Assembly: GCA_944381495.1 (NCBI GenBank)
Contig: CALWLJ010000007.1
Location: 62,001-126,000 of the forward strand
Direction: 5' to 3'
Source: an uncultured Mediterraneibacter sp.
GTDB taxonomy: Bacteria > Bacillota > Clostridia > Lachnospirales > Lachnospiraceae
DNA length: 64,000 nt
Below are positions 9,061 to 18,429 of this stretch, piece by piece; the first letter of the stretch is position 1; each line of letters opens with the position of its first letter. Below the pieces are notes generated by a model, which had not been told where the DNA came from, did not search any database, and worked only from the letters and a program-made list of their open reading frames with translations. The translations under genes and the position numbers were made by a program.

Positions 9061-10376
9061 AGGAAAATATTATTATGATTTTGTTTTCGGAAGAATATAT
9101 GTGCCAGCTACTTGCGGCAGAGGCTATAGCTGTACTGTATCTTGAGAGGAGAAGACTTTTTGCGCTGCGTGCCGCTGGGGCTGCGGTACTCTGTCTTGGC
9201 GTATATATTTTCCTGGCGGATATCAAGGATCCGTTCCCTGGAGAGATCCTCAACCAGCTGCTTGCGGGATGGAAGTACTTTATTCCGTTTCTGGTGACAA
9301 TTGTTATGATCCGATTCTGTTTCAGGGAATCGATGTGGAGTATTCTTTTCTGCTGTTCAGCCGCACAGGCGATGCAGCATCTGGCACATAGAGTCAGGAA
9401 TATTATCATGATACTTTTGCATATAGATCAGACAGAACAAAATTATGTTTTGATGGCTCTGGTGGTTTTTGTCCCTATTTATGTACTGCTTTATTTTATC
9501 TTTTTTAGGAAGCTGCGTGACAAGAAGTTCCCCAACATCAATAATAAAAATCTGATATTTACAGTAACCGCGTGTGTAGTCCTCTGTCTTTTTATCGGCG
9601 TTTACGGATATTTTGATACAGTTCTGAATTATGTAATCTTTGATCTGGCCATGATACTCGTCTGTTTTTTTATCCTGTGCTATCAGTTTAGCTTCCTGGA
9701 CAATACATATAAACAGATAGAATATGAGAATATGTGTGTGACACTCCAGGAGATGAAGAAACAGTATGAGATGACAAAAGAAAATATTAATATTATTAAT
9801 ATAAAATGTCATGATATAAAGAAACAAATCCGTATTTTGGGAGAAAGAGAACAGATAAGTCCGGATTCTCTTCATGAGATCACAAACGCAGTAAGAATTT
9901 ATGATTCTACAATCAATACGGGGAATCCTGTTCTGGATGTAATTCTGACAGATAAGAGTCTTTACTGCGATCAAAATCATATACAGTTCGGATGTATGAT
10001 TGACAGGGTGGATTTGTCCTTTATGAATCCTATGGATCTGTATTCTCTGTTTGGGAACATTCTGGATAATGCAGTGGAAGCAGTAAAGAAACTTGAGAAC
10101 GAGGAGATGGCGGTCATTAATCTCGGAATCAGAGAGATGAAAGGCGCAGTGTTTATCCATTGCGAAAATTATTTTCAGGGGGAGTTGGAATTTCAGGATG
10201 AAATTCCTGTGACTACGAAACCGGATAAGGATTATCACGGTTTTGGAATCCGCAGCATCAAATTCGTGGTAGAAAAGTATGGTGGTTTTATGACAATCGT
10301 TCCAGAGCGAGATGTATTTAATATTAATATTTCGGTCCCGCTGAAAGAGGCAGAAAATGATTTTTCGGTTGCATGA
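9057..10376 (+). CDS. GHKL sensor histidine kinase (AgrC type)
   Basis: 439 residues from the ATG at 9057, which overlaps the regulator stop (ATGA) and has GGGGAGG at 9044-9050; a longer in-frame start at 9021 lacks such a site. Six hydrophobic segments fill the first 210 residues, followed by a short coiled region and the phosphoacceptor His252 (KCHDIKKQ). The ATPase domain has the N box NILDNAVEAV and G box YHGFGIRSIKFVVEKYGG. It phosphorylates the LytTR regulator in response to an unknown signal, most likely a peptide if like AgrC. Confidence 0.9.
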   Translation: MKENIIMILFSEEYMCQLLAAEAIAVLYLERRRLFALRAAGAAVLCLGVYIFLADIKDPFPGEILNQLLAGWKYFIPFLVTIVMIRFCFRESMWSILFCCSAAQAMQHLAHRVRNIIMILLHIDQTEQNYVLMALVVFVPIYVLLYFIFFRKLRDKKFPNINNKNLIFTVTACVVLCLFIGVYGYFDTVLNYVIFDLAMILVCFFILCYQFSFLDNTYKQIEYENMCVTLQEMKKQYEMTKENINIINIKCHDIKKQIRILGEREQISPDSLHEITNAVRIYDSTINTGNPVLDVILTDKSLYCDQNHIQFGCMIDRVDLSFMNPMDLYSLFGNILDNAVEAVKKLENEEMAVINLGIREMKGAVFIHCENYFQGELEFQDEIPVTTKPDKDYHGFGIRSIKFVVEKYGGFMTIVPERDVFNINISVPLKEAENDFSVA

Positions 10377-10397
10377 CATTTTGTTTGTCGATATAAT
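10369..10397 (+). promoter_or_regulatory. Promoter inside the kinase 3' end
   Basis: TTGCAT (10369-10374), 17-bp spacer, TATAAT (10392-10397). It overlaps the last codon of the kinase and would transcribe the following membrane protein gene. Confidence 0.7.
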
Positions 10398-10460
10398 GGA
10401 TTCATAAGAAGTATTATACATTGACCTGTTGATGCTGTGGATTTATTAAAGGAGAAAAAA

Positions 10461-11006
10461 GTGTCTGAAGAAAATGCTATGAATGATAAAAATGTGGAAA
10501 CAGGGGCGACTTCCCAGGAACAGCCAGTGACTCTGGAAGACTATAGTGGGATGCCGGGGTATGATGATCCGTTAACCTCTGCGGAAGTCCGGTCTGGCAG
10601 AGAGGCTGCCGGCGGTCAGAAAATGACTGCGATGGATGAAACAGACCAACATGAAGAAAAGGTAGAGGCCGCTTCGGAAGAAAGCAGAAAAAAAGAGAGG
10701 CGTTTCTTTCATATCAATAAAGAGGAACGGGAATTTTCGCGGGAGCAGTGGATCCTTACTCACATCGGAGATGAGAATCTGATGGAGTATCTGGCGCTGG
10801 AGCAGAGACGGGAGGAGACGCGTCAGAAGGCAAAGGATGCCCGTCAGAAGAGGCTCCTCAGCGCATTTCAGCTGGCGGTTTCACTGGCGGCAATTGTGGG
10901 AGTGACGTCCCTGCTGAGAGACAATCCGACTGTCCTGGTGAATATTCTTTATATCATCGGGATTGTAAGCGCACTCTGGATTTGGAAAAATCCGAAGAAT
11001 AAATAA
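10461..11006 (+). CDS. Membrane protein of unknown function with acidic N-terminus
   Basis: 181 residues from the GTG at 10461, chosen because AAAGGAG sits 6-7 nt upstream; an earlier in-frame GTG at 10437 has none. The first 75 residues are hydrophilic and rich in Glu, Asp and Gln; then a basic, Arg/Lys-rich stretch (EQRREETRQKAKDARQKR) and two closely spaced C-terminal membrane segments (about 130-150 and 156-174). I do not recognise the family. Position directly after a two-component system is the only functional hint. Confidence 0.7.
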   Translation: MSEENAMNDKNVETGATSQEQPVTLEDYSGMPGYDDPLTSAEVRSGREAAGGQKMTAMDETDQHEEKVEAASEESRKKERRFFHINKEEREFSREQWILTHIGDENLMEYLALEQRREETRQKAKDARQKRLLSAFQLAVSLAAIVGVTSLLRDNPTVLVNILYIIGIVSALWIWKNPKNK

Positions 11007-11111
11007 TTGCTGTTGTGCGGGTGCTGATCCATTGTCCCTGTCTGGATATTGAGATGCAGCTGAACGCTGACGGAAATGGTATAGTTGGAAAAAAATTTTT
11101 GTATGATATCC

Positions 11112-11141
11112 TTAGCAGAAGGACAGAATAAATGCTATAAT
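11112..11141 (+). promoter_or_regulatory. Possible promoter of SGNH hydrolase gene
   Basis: TTAGCA (11112-11117), 18-bp spacer, TATAAT (11136-11141). The -10 is perfect, the -35 weak. Confidence 0.45.
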
Positions 11142-11263
11142 GTAATCGGGGACAGCTTGACAGGGCTGTCCTTTCTTGCGCGATAAGACCGATGGATAGG
11201 AAAAGTGAAACTCTTTCTGTCAGATGATAGAAATAATGCGGGACTACAAAGGAAGTGTTGATA

Positions 11264-12340
11264 ATGAAAAAAAGGATTCTGCGTACGGCGGCAGTGTTAT
11301 TATTTTCGGTTCTTCTGGCGGTATCGGCGTTCCTTTCTCCCTTGCTTGGTTCAGTGAACAGGACGGCGGGAGGAACAGGCACGACAGCCGGAGTCCAGAC
11401 GAAAACGCAGACGGAAAATCTGGAAACCGGCGGCATGGCTGATATGGCAGATAAAACAGCAGAAGAAAATGCAAAACCAGGAGAACAGGCAGATACTGCC
11501 GGGAAATCAGAAACAGCGCCGGCAGAGAACGCTCCGGAGGACAGTACCTATGGTGTCGGAGACGGAGCGGAGAATACCAATCAGTCCCTTCGTGTTACGG
11601 TGCTGGGGGACAGTATTGCCAAAGGATATTCCGGGGATAAGTCTGTTCATATTGAGTGTTACGGCAATCTGGCGGCGGAGCAGATCGCTTCACAGAACAG
11701 ATGCTCCTATGTTGTGGAAAACTATGCGAAGAATGGTCTTGATTCGACCGGAATGAACGAGAAGATCCTGACAAAGGAAGAGGTGGCCGAAAGCCTGCAA
11801 GATGCGGACGTTATCTTTATTACGGTGGGATCGAATGATCTTCTTAATGAATGTAAGAGAGTGGTCCAGGAGATTCTGAACACGGATACAAAGTTCAAAA
11901 GCGCGGATGAGGCTTTGAAAGTGCTGCAGGATGCAGTGGGAGAGAATCCGTTTCTTGTTCTGCGAATCATTAATGCTCTTGCTAACTGGGATTATCATTC
12001 CTTCGAAGTTCAGTGGAGGCAGATTATGGATACCGTTCTGTCCCTGCGGAAAGAAGATGCGCAGATTATCGTTACAGATATTTATAATCCAGTGGCGAAT
12101 ATAGAGCTCCCGTCTACTATGAATCAGGTGGTGGAGGGCATCATTGGAAATATGAATCAGATCATGGAAGATCATGCCGGGGAATATGACTACAGTGTTG
12201 CGCCCCTGTCTGAGTCGGATGTATGTGAACATGTTCAGTCTGACGGGCTTCATCCGGACCAGACCGGACAGCGGATCATTGCGGAGCTTGTGACGAAGGA
12301 ATATGAACAAGTGCAACAGGAAGCGGGAAAGGAAGAGTGA
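11264..12340 (+). CDS. Secreted SGNH/GDSL-type hydrolase
   Basis: 358 residues from ATG 11264, with AAAGGAAG 8 nt upstream. A basic start and hydrophobic segment (residues 2-22) form a signal peptide or anchor, then a 75-residue Thr/Glu/Ala-rich linker. The catalytic domain carries the SGNH blocks: GDSIAKGYSG (block I Ser), GSNDLL (block III Asn) and DGLHPDQTG (block V Asp and His). Expected to be an extracellular esterase or lipase-like enzyme, perhaps deacetylating wall or host glycans; substrate not readable. Confidence 0.85.
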   Translation: MKKRILRTAAVLLFSVLLAVSAFLSPLLGSVNRTAGGTGTTAGVQTKTQTENLETGGMADMADKTAEENAKPGEQADTAGKSETAPAENAPEDSTYGVGDGAENTNQSLRVTVLGDSIAKGYSGDKSVHIECYGNLAAEQIASQNRCSYVVENYAKNGLDSTGMNEKILTKEEVAESLQDADVIFITVGSNDLLNECKRVVQEILNTDTKFKSADEALKVLQDAVGENPFLVLRIINALANWDYHSFEVQWRQIMDTVLSLRKEDAQIIVTDIYNPVANIELPSTMNQVVEGIIGNMNQIMEDHAGEYDYSVAPLSESDVCEHVQSDGLHPDQTGQRIIAELVTKEYEQVQQEAGKEE

Positions 12341-12441
12341 CGACAAAACTCCGTCACAATTGAAACACATAACCTTCACATAATTCTGATACCTTTTTAA
12401 CGTGTTTAACTGTGATTCAGACACGTCAGGAGGGAAGGAAT

Positions 12442-13539
12442 TTGATAGAAGTAAAGAATCTGGTAAAGAAATACGGAAACCATCTTGCCGTAGACCATCT
12501 GGACTTCACCATTGAGCCCGGAAGGATCTATGGCTTTTTGGGACCCAACGGAGCCGGGAAATCCACGACTATGAACATTATGACGGGATATCTGGGCGCT
12601 ACGGAAGGGGAGGTTGTCATAGGTGGACACGATATCCTGAAAGAGCCGGAGAAGGCGAAAAGGTGTATCGGTTATCTGCCGGAGCAGCCTCCCCTTTATA
12701 TGGATATGACGGTTCGTGAATACCTGGAGTTTGCCGCTGAACTGAAGGAAATTCCCAGAAGGAAAAGAGCGGACCAGGTGACGGAAGTGGAGAAGATGGT
12801 ACGGATCAGAGATGTGGAGAAACGTCTGATCCGAAATCTGTCAAAAGGGTACAGGCAGAGAGTGGGGCTGGCCCAGGCCATCCTCGGCTATCCGGAGATC
12901 ATCATTTTAGATGAGCCAAGTGTAGGACTGGATCCAAAGCAGATTATAGAGATTCGACAGCTGATCCGCAGCCTTGCGAAAAAGCATACCGTTATTCTCA
13001 GTTCGCATATCCTTGCAGAGGTAAGAGAAGTGTGCGATTACATACTGATCATTTCGAAAGGAAAACTGGTGGCAAGCGATACGCCGGAGAATCTGGAGCG
13101 GATGTTGGGGGAATCCGGAACAGTTGAGCTGGAAACAAAGGCAAGCCCTGCGGAAGTCAGAGAAATTCTGAAAAATGTGCCCGGGATTGAAGAGATTACG
13201 GCGAAGGCCGAAGAAAATGGCATAACACGGGCACAGATCATGGAGAAGAAGGGGGAGGACGTCCGGGAGAGAGTATCCCTGGCGTTTGCAGATCGGAGAA
13301 AGCCTCTGCTGACCCTCAGAACCGCTGGAGCGACTCTGGAGGATGTGTTTATGGAACTGACTCAGAGCGAACAGCTACCGGACGCATTTACAAGACATAT
13401 GGAGCAGGCCGCCGGAACGGAGGCAGACAGAAAAAAACGGGAGGACCAGGCTGCTGCAGTTGATATGGAAAATATAGACCGGGCCGTCGGGGATGACAGA
13501 AACGGAGAGGGGGATGAGCAGGATGCTGGCAGTTTATAA
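12442..13539 (+). CDS. ABC transporter ATPase, GldA-like
   Basis: 365 residues from a TTG start at 12442 with AGGAGGG 7 nt upstream. ATPase domain in the first 220 residues: Walker A GPNGAGKST, signature LSKGYRQRVGLAQA, Walker B IIILDEPSVGLDP, switch His in SSHIL. A C-terminal extension of about 140 residues ends in an acidic, Ala-rich tail. First gene of a four-gene operon with an ABC-2 permease, a GldG-like protein and a DUF4340 protein, an arrangement named after Bacteroidetes gliding genes but widespread in non-gliding bacteria. Likely an exporter; cargo unknown. Confidence 0.9.
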   Translation: MIEVKNLVKKYGNHLAVDHLDFTIEPGRIYGFLGPNGAGKSTTMNIMTGYLGATEGEVVIGGHDILKEPEKAKRCIGYLPEQPPLYMDMTVREYLEFAAELKEIPRRKRADQVTEVEKMVRIRDVEKRLIRNLSKGYRQRVGLAQAILGYPEIIILDEPSVGLDPKQIIEIRQLIRSLAKKHTVILSSHILAEVREVCDYILIISKGKLVASDTPENLERMLGESGTVELETKASPAEVREILKNVPGIEEITAKAEENGITRAQIMEKKGEDVRERVSLAFADRRKPLLTLRTAGATLEDVFMELTQSEQLPDAFTRHMEQAAGTEADRKKREDQAAAVDMENIDRAVGDDRNGEGDEQDAGSL

Positions 13540-14389
13540 AAGAGAGCTGAGATCCTATTTTCAGTCTATGGTAGGATGCGTTTTTGTGGCGTTCCTTATT
13601 GCATTTACAGGGATATATTTTATGGCGTATAATCTGCTTTCAGGATATCCCTATTTTTCTTACACATTATCTGGGTCTATCATTGTATTTCTTGTGGGAA
13701 TCCCGCTTCTTACCATGAGGAGCTTTTCGGAAGAGCGGAGGAACCGGACGGACCAGCTGCTTTTGACGGCTCCGGTAGGACTGGAAAAGATCGTTATGGG
13801 CAAATATCTGGCTATGGTAACTGTGATCGCTATACCTAACGTGATCTTCTGTGTGTTTCCTCTGATCATCAAAGCTCAGGGGACAGCATATCCTCTTGTT
13901 GACTATATTTCCATCGGTCTTTTCTTTCTGCTGGGATGCGTGTACGCAGCTGTAGGAATGTTTATATCTGCTTTGACAGAGAGCCAGATCATTGCGTATA
14001 TCGGAACCTTCGGCATCCTGCTTGTGCTTTATCTGTGGGACGGCATCCTGTCCATGCTGCCCAGTTCTGATGTCAGCGGGCTTATGGGAGTGCTTATTGT
14101 GGTGACGGTGATCGCCTTTTATATTTGGCGTATGACAGATAATGCTGTCCTGTCGGGAGTGGTGGAGGCTGCAGGTGTTATCGCAGCTCTTATCGTATAT
14201 TTTGTGAAGTCTTCACTTTATGAAAATCTTCTCACAAACCTGCTTGGCCGGCTTGCACTTGCTGATGTATTCACGGATGTGACATCCAACAGTATCGTGG
14301 ATCTGTCCGGAGTAGCATTATACCTGTCGATCATAGCTGTATTCGTATTCCTTACGGTTCAGGCGATTCAGAAGAGACGCTGGAGTTAG
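13514..14389 (+). CDS. ABC-2 type permease, GldF-like
   Basis: 291 residues from ATG 13514, which lies inside the end of the ATPase gene and follows GGAGAGGGGG. Six membrane segments; the first follows MSRMLAVYKRELRSYFQS, typical of ABC-2 permeases, and the cytoplasmic loop has RSFSEERRNRTDQLLLTAPVG, the conserved coupling segment of the GldF/NosY group. Forms the membrane channel for the ATPase encoded just upstream (26-bp overlap implies coupled translation). Confidence 0.9.
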   Translation: MSRMLAVYKRELRSYFQSMVGCVFVAFLIAFTGIYFMAYNLLSGYPYFSYTLSGSIIVFLVGIPLLTMRSFSEERRNRTDQLLLTAPVGLEKIVMGKYLAMVTVIAIPNVIFCVFPLIIKAQGTAYPLVDYISIGLFFLLGCVYAAVGMFISALTESQIIAYIGTFGILLVLYLWDGILSMLPSSDVSGLMGVLIVVTVIAFYIWRMTDNAVLSGVVEAAGVIAALIVYFVKSSLYENLLTNLLGRLALADVFTDVTSNSIVDLSGVALYLSIIAVFVFLTVQAIQKRRWS

Positions 14390-14401
14390 GAGGGGATGAA
14401 A

Positions 14402-15946
14402 ATGAAGAAAATAAAACAAACAGCCGGAAAGACCGGAAATCATGGAATCAGCAAGACGGCGGACAACATCAGACGTATGTTTTGCTCGACAGGTACCAGA
14501 AACGGAGCCTGGAGCATAGGAACAGCAGTGCTTGTTATCGCTATTGTGATCGTGTTCAATCTGATCGTAGGGCAGATACCGGAAGCATGGCGGAATATTG
14601 ATGTCAGCAGTACAAAAATATATGATATCTCGGATACGACCGTGGATCTGCTGAACAGTCTGGACAAAGATGTGGATATGACGGTCCTTGCGGTAAAGGA
14701 TGAGACGGATGACAGGATTACTACATTTCTGAGCAAATATGACGCACTTTCTGATCGGATCAGTATGGAGTGGATCGATCCGGTGCTCCATCCTTCCGCT
14801 CTGACAGAATACAATACAACGGAGAATACAATTGTTGTATCCTGTGAAGCTACCGGGAAAAGCACGATCGTATCTTTTGACGATATCCTTGTACTGGATG
14901 AGTACTCCTATTATTACTACGGAACGACCTCGTATACGGAGTTTGACGGAGAAGGGCAGCTCACCGGTGCGGTCAATTATGTGACAAACGATGTGGAGAA
15001 AAATATCTATCAGACTTCCGGACACGGGGAGGCGTCTCTTTCTACAACAATCACGGGGCTGATGGAACAGAACAGTTACAACCTGTCAGAGCTGAATCTG
15101 CTGATGACCACATCCATACCGGAAGATTGTGATCTGATTCTGATGTACGCTCCGACTACGGATCTGTCTGATACAGAGGCGCAGATGCTCAGAGACTATC
15201 TGGGACAGGGCGGAAAGGTAATGGTTATCTTCGGCGACGCAGGACCGACAGAGCTTCCCAATCTGGAGGAAATTCTGGAGGAGTACGGCATGACCGGCGC
15301 AGACGGTTATATTGCAGATACCACAAGGTGTTATCAGGGAAACTATTATTATATCTTCCCGGAACTTTCTCTTTCTACGGATATGGCTTCCGGTATTTCG
15401 TCAAGAATGGTACTTCTGACAAACGCACACGGTATGACTCTGACGGATCCGGAGAGGGAGAATATTGTCACATCTGCATTTATGTCTACATCAGATGAGG
15501 CTTACGCTGTGACAGAGCAGTCACAGGAACAGGGATCCTATGTCCTTGGCGCGGTGGCTACGGAACCGCTGTCGGCAGAGGAAGACAGTACGGATGCATC
15601 GGATGCAGACACTTCGGGAGACAGTGGAGATGCAGCGGATTCTGACAGTGCTTCGGATGAAAACGGGGAGATTGAGAGCCGCCTGACAGTGATTACGGCG
15701 GCAAGCCTGATCGATCCCAATATTACAGACAGTTTTCCCCAGCTTGAGAATACCACGGTTTTCATGAACGCAGTGACAGCGAATTTTGAAGGTGTACAGA
15801 GTCTTTCTATTGAAGCGAAGAGCCTTGGAGTAGAGTATAATACGATGCAGCATACCGGTCTGCTCAGCTTTGCGGTAATATTCGGCATACCGGCTGTTGT
15901 ACTCATAGGAGGATTTGTTGTCTGGTTCAGGCGAAGAAAGGCATAA
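14402..15946 (+). CDS. GldG-like ABC transporter auxiliary protein
   Basis: 514 residues. The ATG at 14402 sits 8 nt after AGGAGG; the ATG at 14396 would be only 2 nt away. Membrane segment near residue 40-60, then a large extracytoplasmic region beginning with the GldG landmark DVSSTKIYDISDTTVDLLNSLDKDV and containing a DUF-like Rossmann part (DLILMYAPTTDLSDTE), and a C-terminal membrane segment ending in RRRK. A stretch around residues 395-420 is almost only Asp, Ser, Ala and Glu, presumably a flexible linker. Probably engages cargo outside the membrane together with the permease. Confidence 0.85.
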   Translation: MKKIKQTAGKTGNHGISKTADNIRRMFCSTGTRNGAWSIGTAVLVIAIVIVFNLIVGQIPEAWRNIDVSSTKIYDISDTTVDLLNSLDKDVDMTVLAVKDETDDRITTFLSKYDALSDRISMEWIDPVLHPSALTEYNTTENTIVVSCEATGKSTIVSFDDILVLDEYSYYYYGTTSYTEFDGEGQLTGAVNYVTNDVEKNIYQTSGHGEASLSTTITGLMEQNSYNLSELNLLMTTSIPEDCDLILMYAPTTDLSDTEAQMLRDYLGQGGKVMVIFGDAGPTELPNLEEILEEYGMTGADGYIADTTRCYQGNYYYIFPELSLSTDMASGISSRMVLLTNAHGMTLTDPERENIVTSAFMSTSDEAYAVTEQSQEQGSYVLGAVATEPLSAEEDSTDASDADTSGDSGDAADSDSASDENGEIESRLTVITAASLIDPNITDSFPQLENTTVFMNAVTANFEGVQSLSIEAKSLGVEYNTMQHTGLLSFAVIFGIPAVVLIGGFVVWFRRRKA

Positions 15947-16010
15947 GAACAGCATGAAATCGGATGGGAGCCGCCGGCATTTTGGCGGCCCCGCCGGAAA
16001 GGAGTCGAAA

Positions 16011-16931
16011 ATGAGGAAAAAGAAAAGTCTGATCATACTGGCTGTGGCGCTTGTTGTTCTCCTCGGAGTATATCTTGGCCTTCAGGCGTGGAACCGGCAC
16101 AAGGAGGACAGACAGGCGGCGGAAGAGGAGGCTGCCCGGATTCATGTCACAGATACGGATCCGGAGGATATTGTATCCATGAAGTTTAATGTGGGCAGCG
16201 GTGACATGTCTTTTGAAAAAGAAGACGGTACCTGGTATTATACACCGGATCGGGATTTTCCGCTTCTTCAGGACTATCCGGATGACATGGCAAAGACGCT
16301 TGGAGAGCTGACAGCGGACAGAGAGCTTGAGGACGGAGACAGTCTTGCAGATTACGGCCTGGATGACCCGGACTATACGGTTGAGTTTGAGGACGGCAAT
16401 GGAGTGTCTACAACGCTTTACTTTGGAAATGTGACGGGAGATTACTACTATATGACTGTGGGGGATACGGGAGAAGTCTACACGGTTTCAACGACAGTTA
16501 TTGACGATCTGAACCATTCTCTGGATGATATGGCTCAGCTGGATGATTATCCCAGCATTGGCAGCGGGAACCTGGTAAGAGAAACGATTACCCGGAATGG
16601 GGAGACTGTCACATATGATTCGGAAAATGATGAACAGGCGGAGGATGTAGCTGCAGTTGCCGGAGGGCTCGGGGCTGTATCTCTGACCAACGTGGCAGAC
16701 TATTCGGCGGATGATGGGGATCTGCCGCAATATGGACTGGATGAAGATACAAAAATTACTGTGGAGGCGGTCTATACAACGGATGGCGAGGAACAGACGC
16801 TTACTCTGTATATCGGTAATGAAAACGGGGAAGGCGACCGTTATGTCATGCTCAATGATTCCAGGATCGTTTATCTGATCTCGGATGAGATATGTGATAA
16901 CATCCTGAATGTGCCGGATGGAGATGAATAA
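16011..16931 (+). CDS. DUF4340 domain protein, partner of Gld-like transporter
   Basis: 306 residues from ATG 16011 (AAAGGAG at 15998-16004). N-terminal anchor RKKKSLIILAVALVVLLG, then a charged extracytoplasmic domain of repeated beta elements: EDIVSMKFNVGSGDMSFEK, DGTWYYTPDRDFPL, LADYGLDDPDYTVEF and later YGLDEDTKITVEAVY. These match DUF4340, which regularly follows GldG-like genes. Strongly acidic overall. Role in the transporter complex is unknown. Confidence 0.82.
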   Translation: MRKKKSLIILAVALVVLLGVYLGLQAWNRHKEDRQAAEEEAARIHVTDTDPEDIVSMKFNVGSGDMSFEKEDGTWYYTPDRDFPLLQDYPDDMAKTLGELTADRELEDGDSLADYGLDDPDYTVEFEDGNGVSTTLYFGNVTGDYYYMTVGDTGEVYTVSTTVIDDLNHSLDDMAQLDDYPSIGSGNLVRETITRNGETVTYDSENDEQAEDVAAVAGGLGAVSLTNVADYSADDGDLPQYGLDEDTKITVEAVYTTDGEEQTLTLYIGNENGEGDRYVMLNDSRIVYLISDEICDNILNVPDGDE

Positions 16932-17047
16932 CAGCAGCTTACAAAAAGTATAGGGATTTTTAATAAGAATTTCATTGACTTTGCGGCAGAATCGGAGGAA
17001 AATATAACCCATAATGCAAAAGTGTTTGAAAAAAAGGAAGGATGAAA

Positions 17048-17455
17048 ATGAAAGAAAAGTTAATTCGTTTTATGCAGGGGCGGAACGGAGTGGATTCTCT
17101 GTCCAAGTTTCTTCTGATCGCGGGCGTTGTTGTGGTGCTTCTGTCGGCAATGTTCGGCAGTCATCCGGCGGGAATGTTTTTCTATTTTCTGGGCTGGGTG
17201 CTGATCATCTATTGCTATTTCCGCATGTTTTCCCGTAATGTGACAAAACGGTATGCGGAAAATCAGGCGTTCCTCAATAAAACATACAAGATCCGAAGTT
17301 TCTTCCAGAAGCAGATCAATATATGGAAGCAGCGCCGGGTATATCATATATATACATGCCCGGGGTGCAGACAGAAGATTCGTATTCCGAGAGGAAAAGG
17401 AAAGATTGAGATCCGCTGTCCGAAATGTGGTACTACATTTATCAAGAAGAGTTGA
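17048..17455 (+). CDS. Zinc-ribbon membrane protein
   Basis: 135 residues. ATG 17048 is 7 nt after GGAAGG and is preferred to ATG 17042, which touches the site. Two membrane segments (about 20-36 and 42-58), a basic region, then a C-terminal zinc ribbon CPGCRQKIRIPRGKGKIEI..CPKC. Family not identified by name. It stands directly before a J-domain gene with a similar low-complexity style, and both could act in membrane-associated protein quality control; this is inference from position. Confidence 0.75.
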   Translation: MKEKLIRFMQGRNGVDSLSKFLLIAGVVVVLLSAMFGSHPAGMFFYFLGWVLIIYCYFRMFSRNVTKRYAENQAFLNKTYKIRSFFQKQINIWKQRRVYHIYTCPGCRQKIRIPRGKGKIEIRCPKCGTTFIKKS

Positions 17456-17570
17456 TTCGGCCAGATGGGGCGCTGCCAAAACGGCCGGGAAGACAGTGGG
17501 TCCCGGCGGGAAAAGCAGAGTTCCGATTACATAAAAACGATCAGAAGATCCGGAGGGGTATATTACAGAT

Positions 17571-18332
17571 ATGTCAGATCCATACAGTATATTAGGTGTA
17601 GACAGAAACGCGTCTGAAGATGAGATCAAGAAAGCTTACAGAAAGCTGAGCAGAAAGTATCATCCTGACGCTAATATCAATAATCCGCATAAAGATGAGG
17701 CTGAGGCGAAGTTCAAAGAGGTGCAGCAGGCTTATCGGCAGATCATGGATGAACGGGAGAAGGGTTATTCATCATCTTACGGCGGCTATGGAAATGCCGG
17801 CGGATATGGCAGCCAGGGCGGGTACGATGATTACGGCCCGTTTGGCGGCTTTGGAGGGTTCGGCGGTTATGGCGGATATGGAGCCGGCGGCGCTTCTCAG
17901 GGCAGCAGCCAGAGCGAGGATGATATACATCTTCAGGCTGCCGCCAACTATATCCGGAGCGGCCACTATAATGAAGCACTTAATGTGCTGAACGGGATAA
18001 AAGACCGGGGGGCGCTCTGGTATTTCTACAGTGCATCGGCAAATTCCGGTCTGGGAAATAATGTGACTGCTCTGGAGCATGCGAAAGAAGCGGTGCGTCT
18101 GGATCCTCAGAACACGCAGTACCAGATGCTTCTTCAGCGTCTTCAGAACGGCGGCAGCTGGTATCAGCAGCGACAGAGTTCCTATGGTTATCCGGGTACC
18201 TTTGACAGCAGCTGCTGTGTGAAGCTCTGCATAGCCAACCTTTTGTGCAATCTCTGCTGTGGAGGCGGCGGCCTGTGCTGCGGCGGATATGGAGGAGGTT
18301 ACGGCGGATACGGCGGCGGAACCTACATTTAG
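17571..18332 (+). CDS. J-domain protein with Gly-rich region and Cys/Gly-rich tail
   Basis: 253 residues. J domain at 3-68 with the essential HPD at 31-33 (RKYHPDA), then a Gly/Tyr/Phe-rich region (about 65-118), a TPR-like segment (LGNNVTALEHAKEAVRLDP, near 165-185) and an unusual tail with clustered Cys pairs (CCVKLC, LLCNLCC, LCCGGYGGG). It lacks the DnaJ zinc-finger and substrate domains, so it is a specialised type III J protein that would stimulate DnaK ATPase. The Cys-rich hydrophobic tail may attach it to a membrane or partner; unproven. Confidence 0.88.
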   Translation: MSDPYSILGVDRNASEDEIKKAYRKLSRKYHPDANINNPHKDEAEAKFKEVQQAYRQIMDEREKGYSSSYGGYGNAGGYGSQGGYDDYGPFGGFGGFGGYGGYGAGGASQGSSQSEDDIHLQAAANYIRSGHYNEALNVLNGIKDRGALWYFYSASANSGLGNNVTALEHAKEAVRLDPQNTQYQMLLQRLQNGGSWYQQRQSSYGYPGTFDSSCCVKLCIANLLCNLCCGGGGLCCGGYGGGYGGYGGGTYI

Positions 18333-18361
18333 AACGTTGGGAAAACGGGCTTTGGCATAAT

Positions 18362-18424
18362 AAAACTTCCGGTACGGCTGGAGATTTTCGAAATTGAAAA
18401 TGCAGCTGCACCGGAAGTTTTTCT
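18362..18424. terminator. Bidirectional terminator between J-protein gene and degV
   Basis: AAAACTTCCGGT (from 18362) pairs with ACCGGAAGTTTT (to 18421), and CGGCTG with CAGCTG inside. Runs of A and T on both sides serve the two convergent genes. Confidence 0.85.
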
Positions 18425-18429
18425 AATGG

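Noticed and set aside
17485-17507. GCCGGGA/TCCCGGC hairpin between the zinc-ribbon and J-protein genes
   Set aside because: Only 7 bp without T-run; not enough to call a terminator or attenuator.
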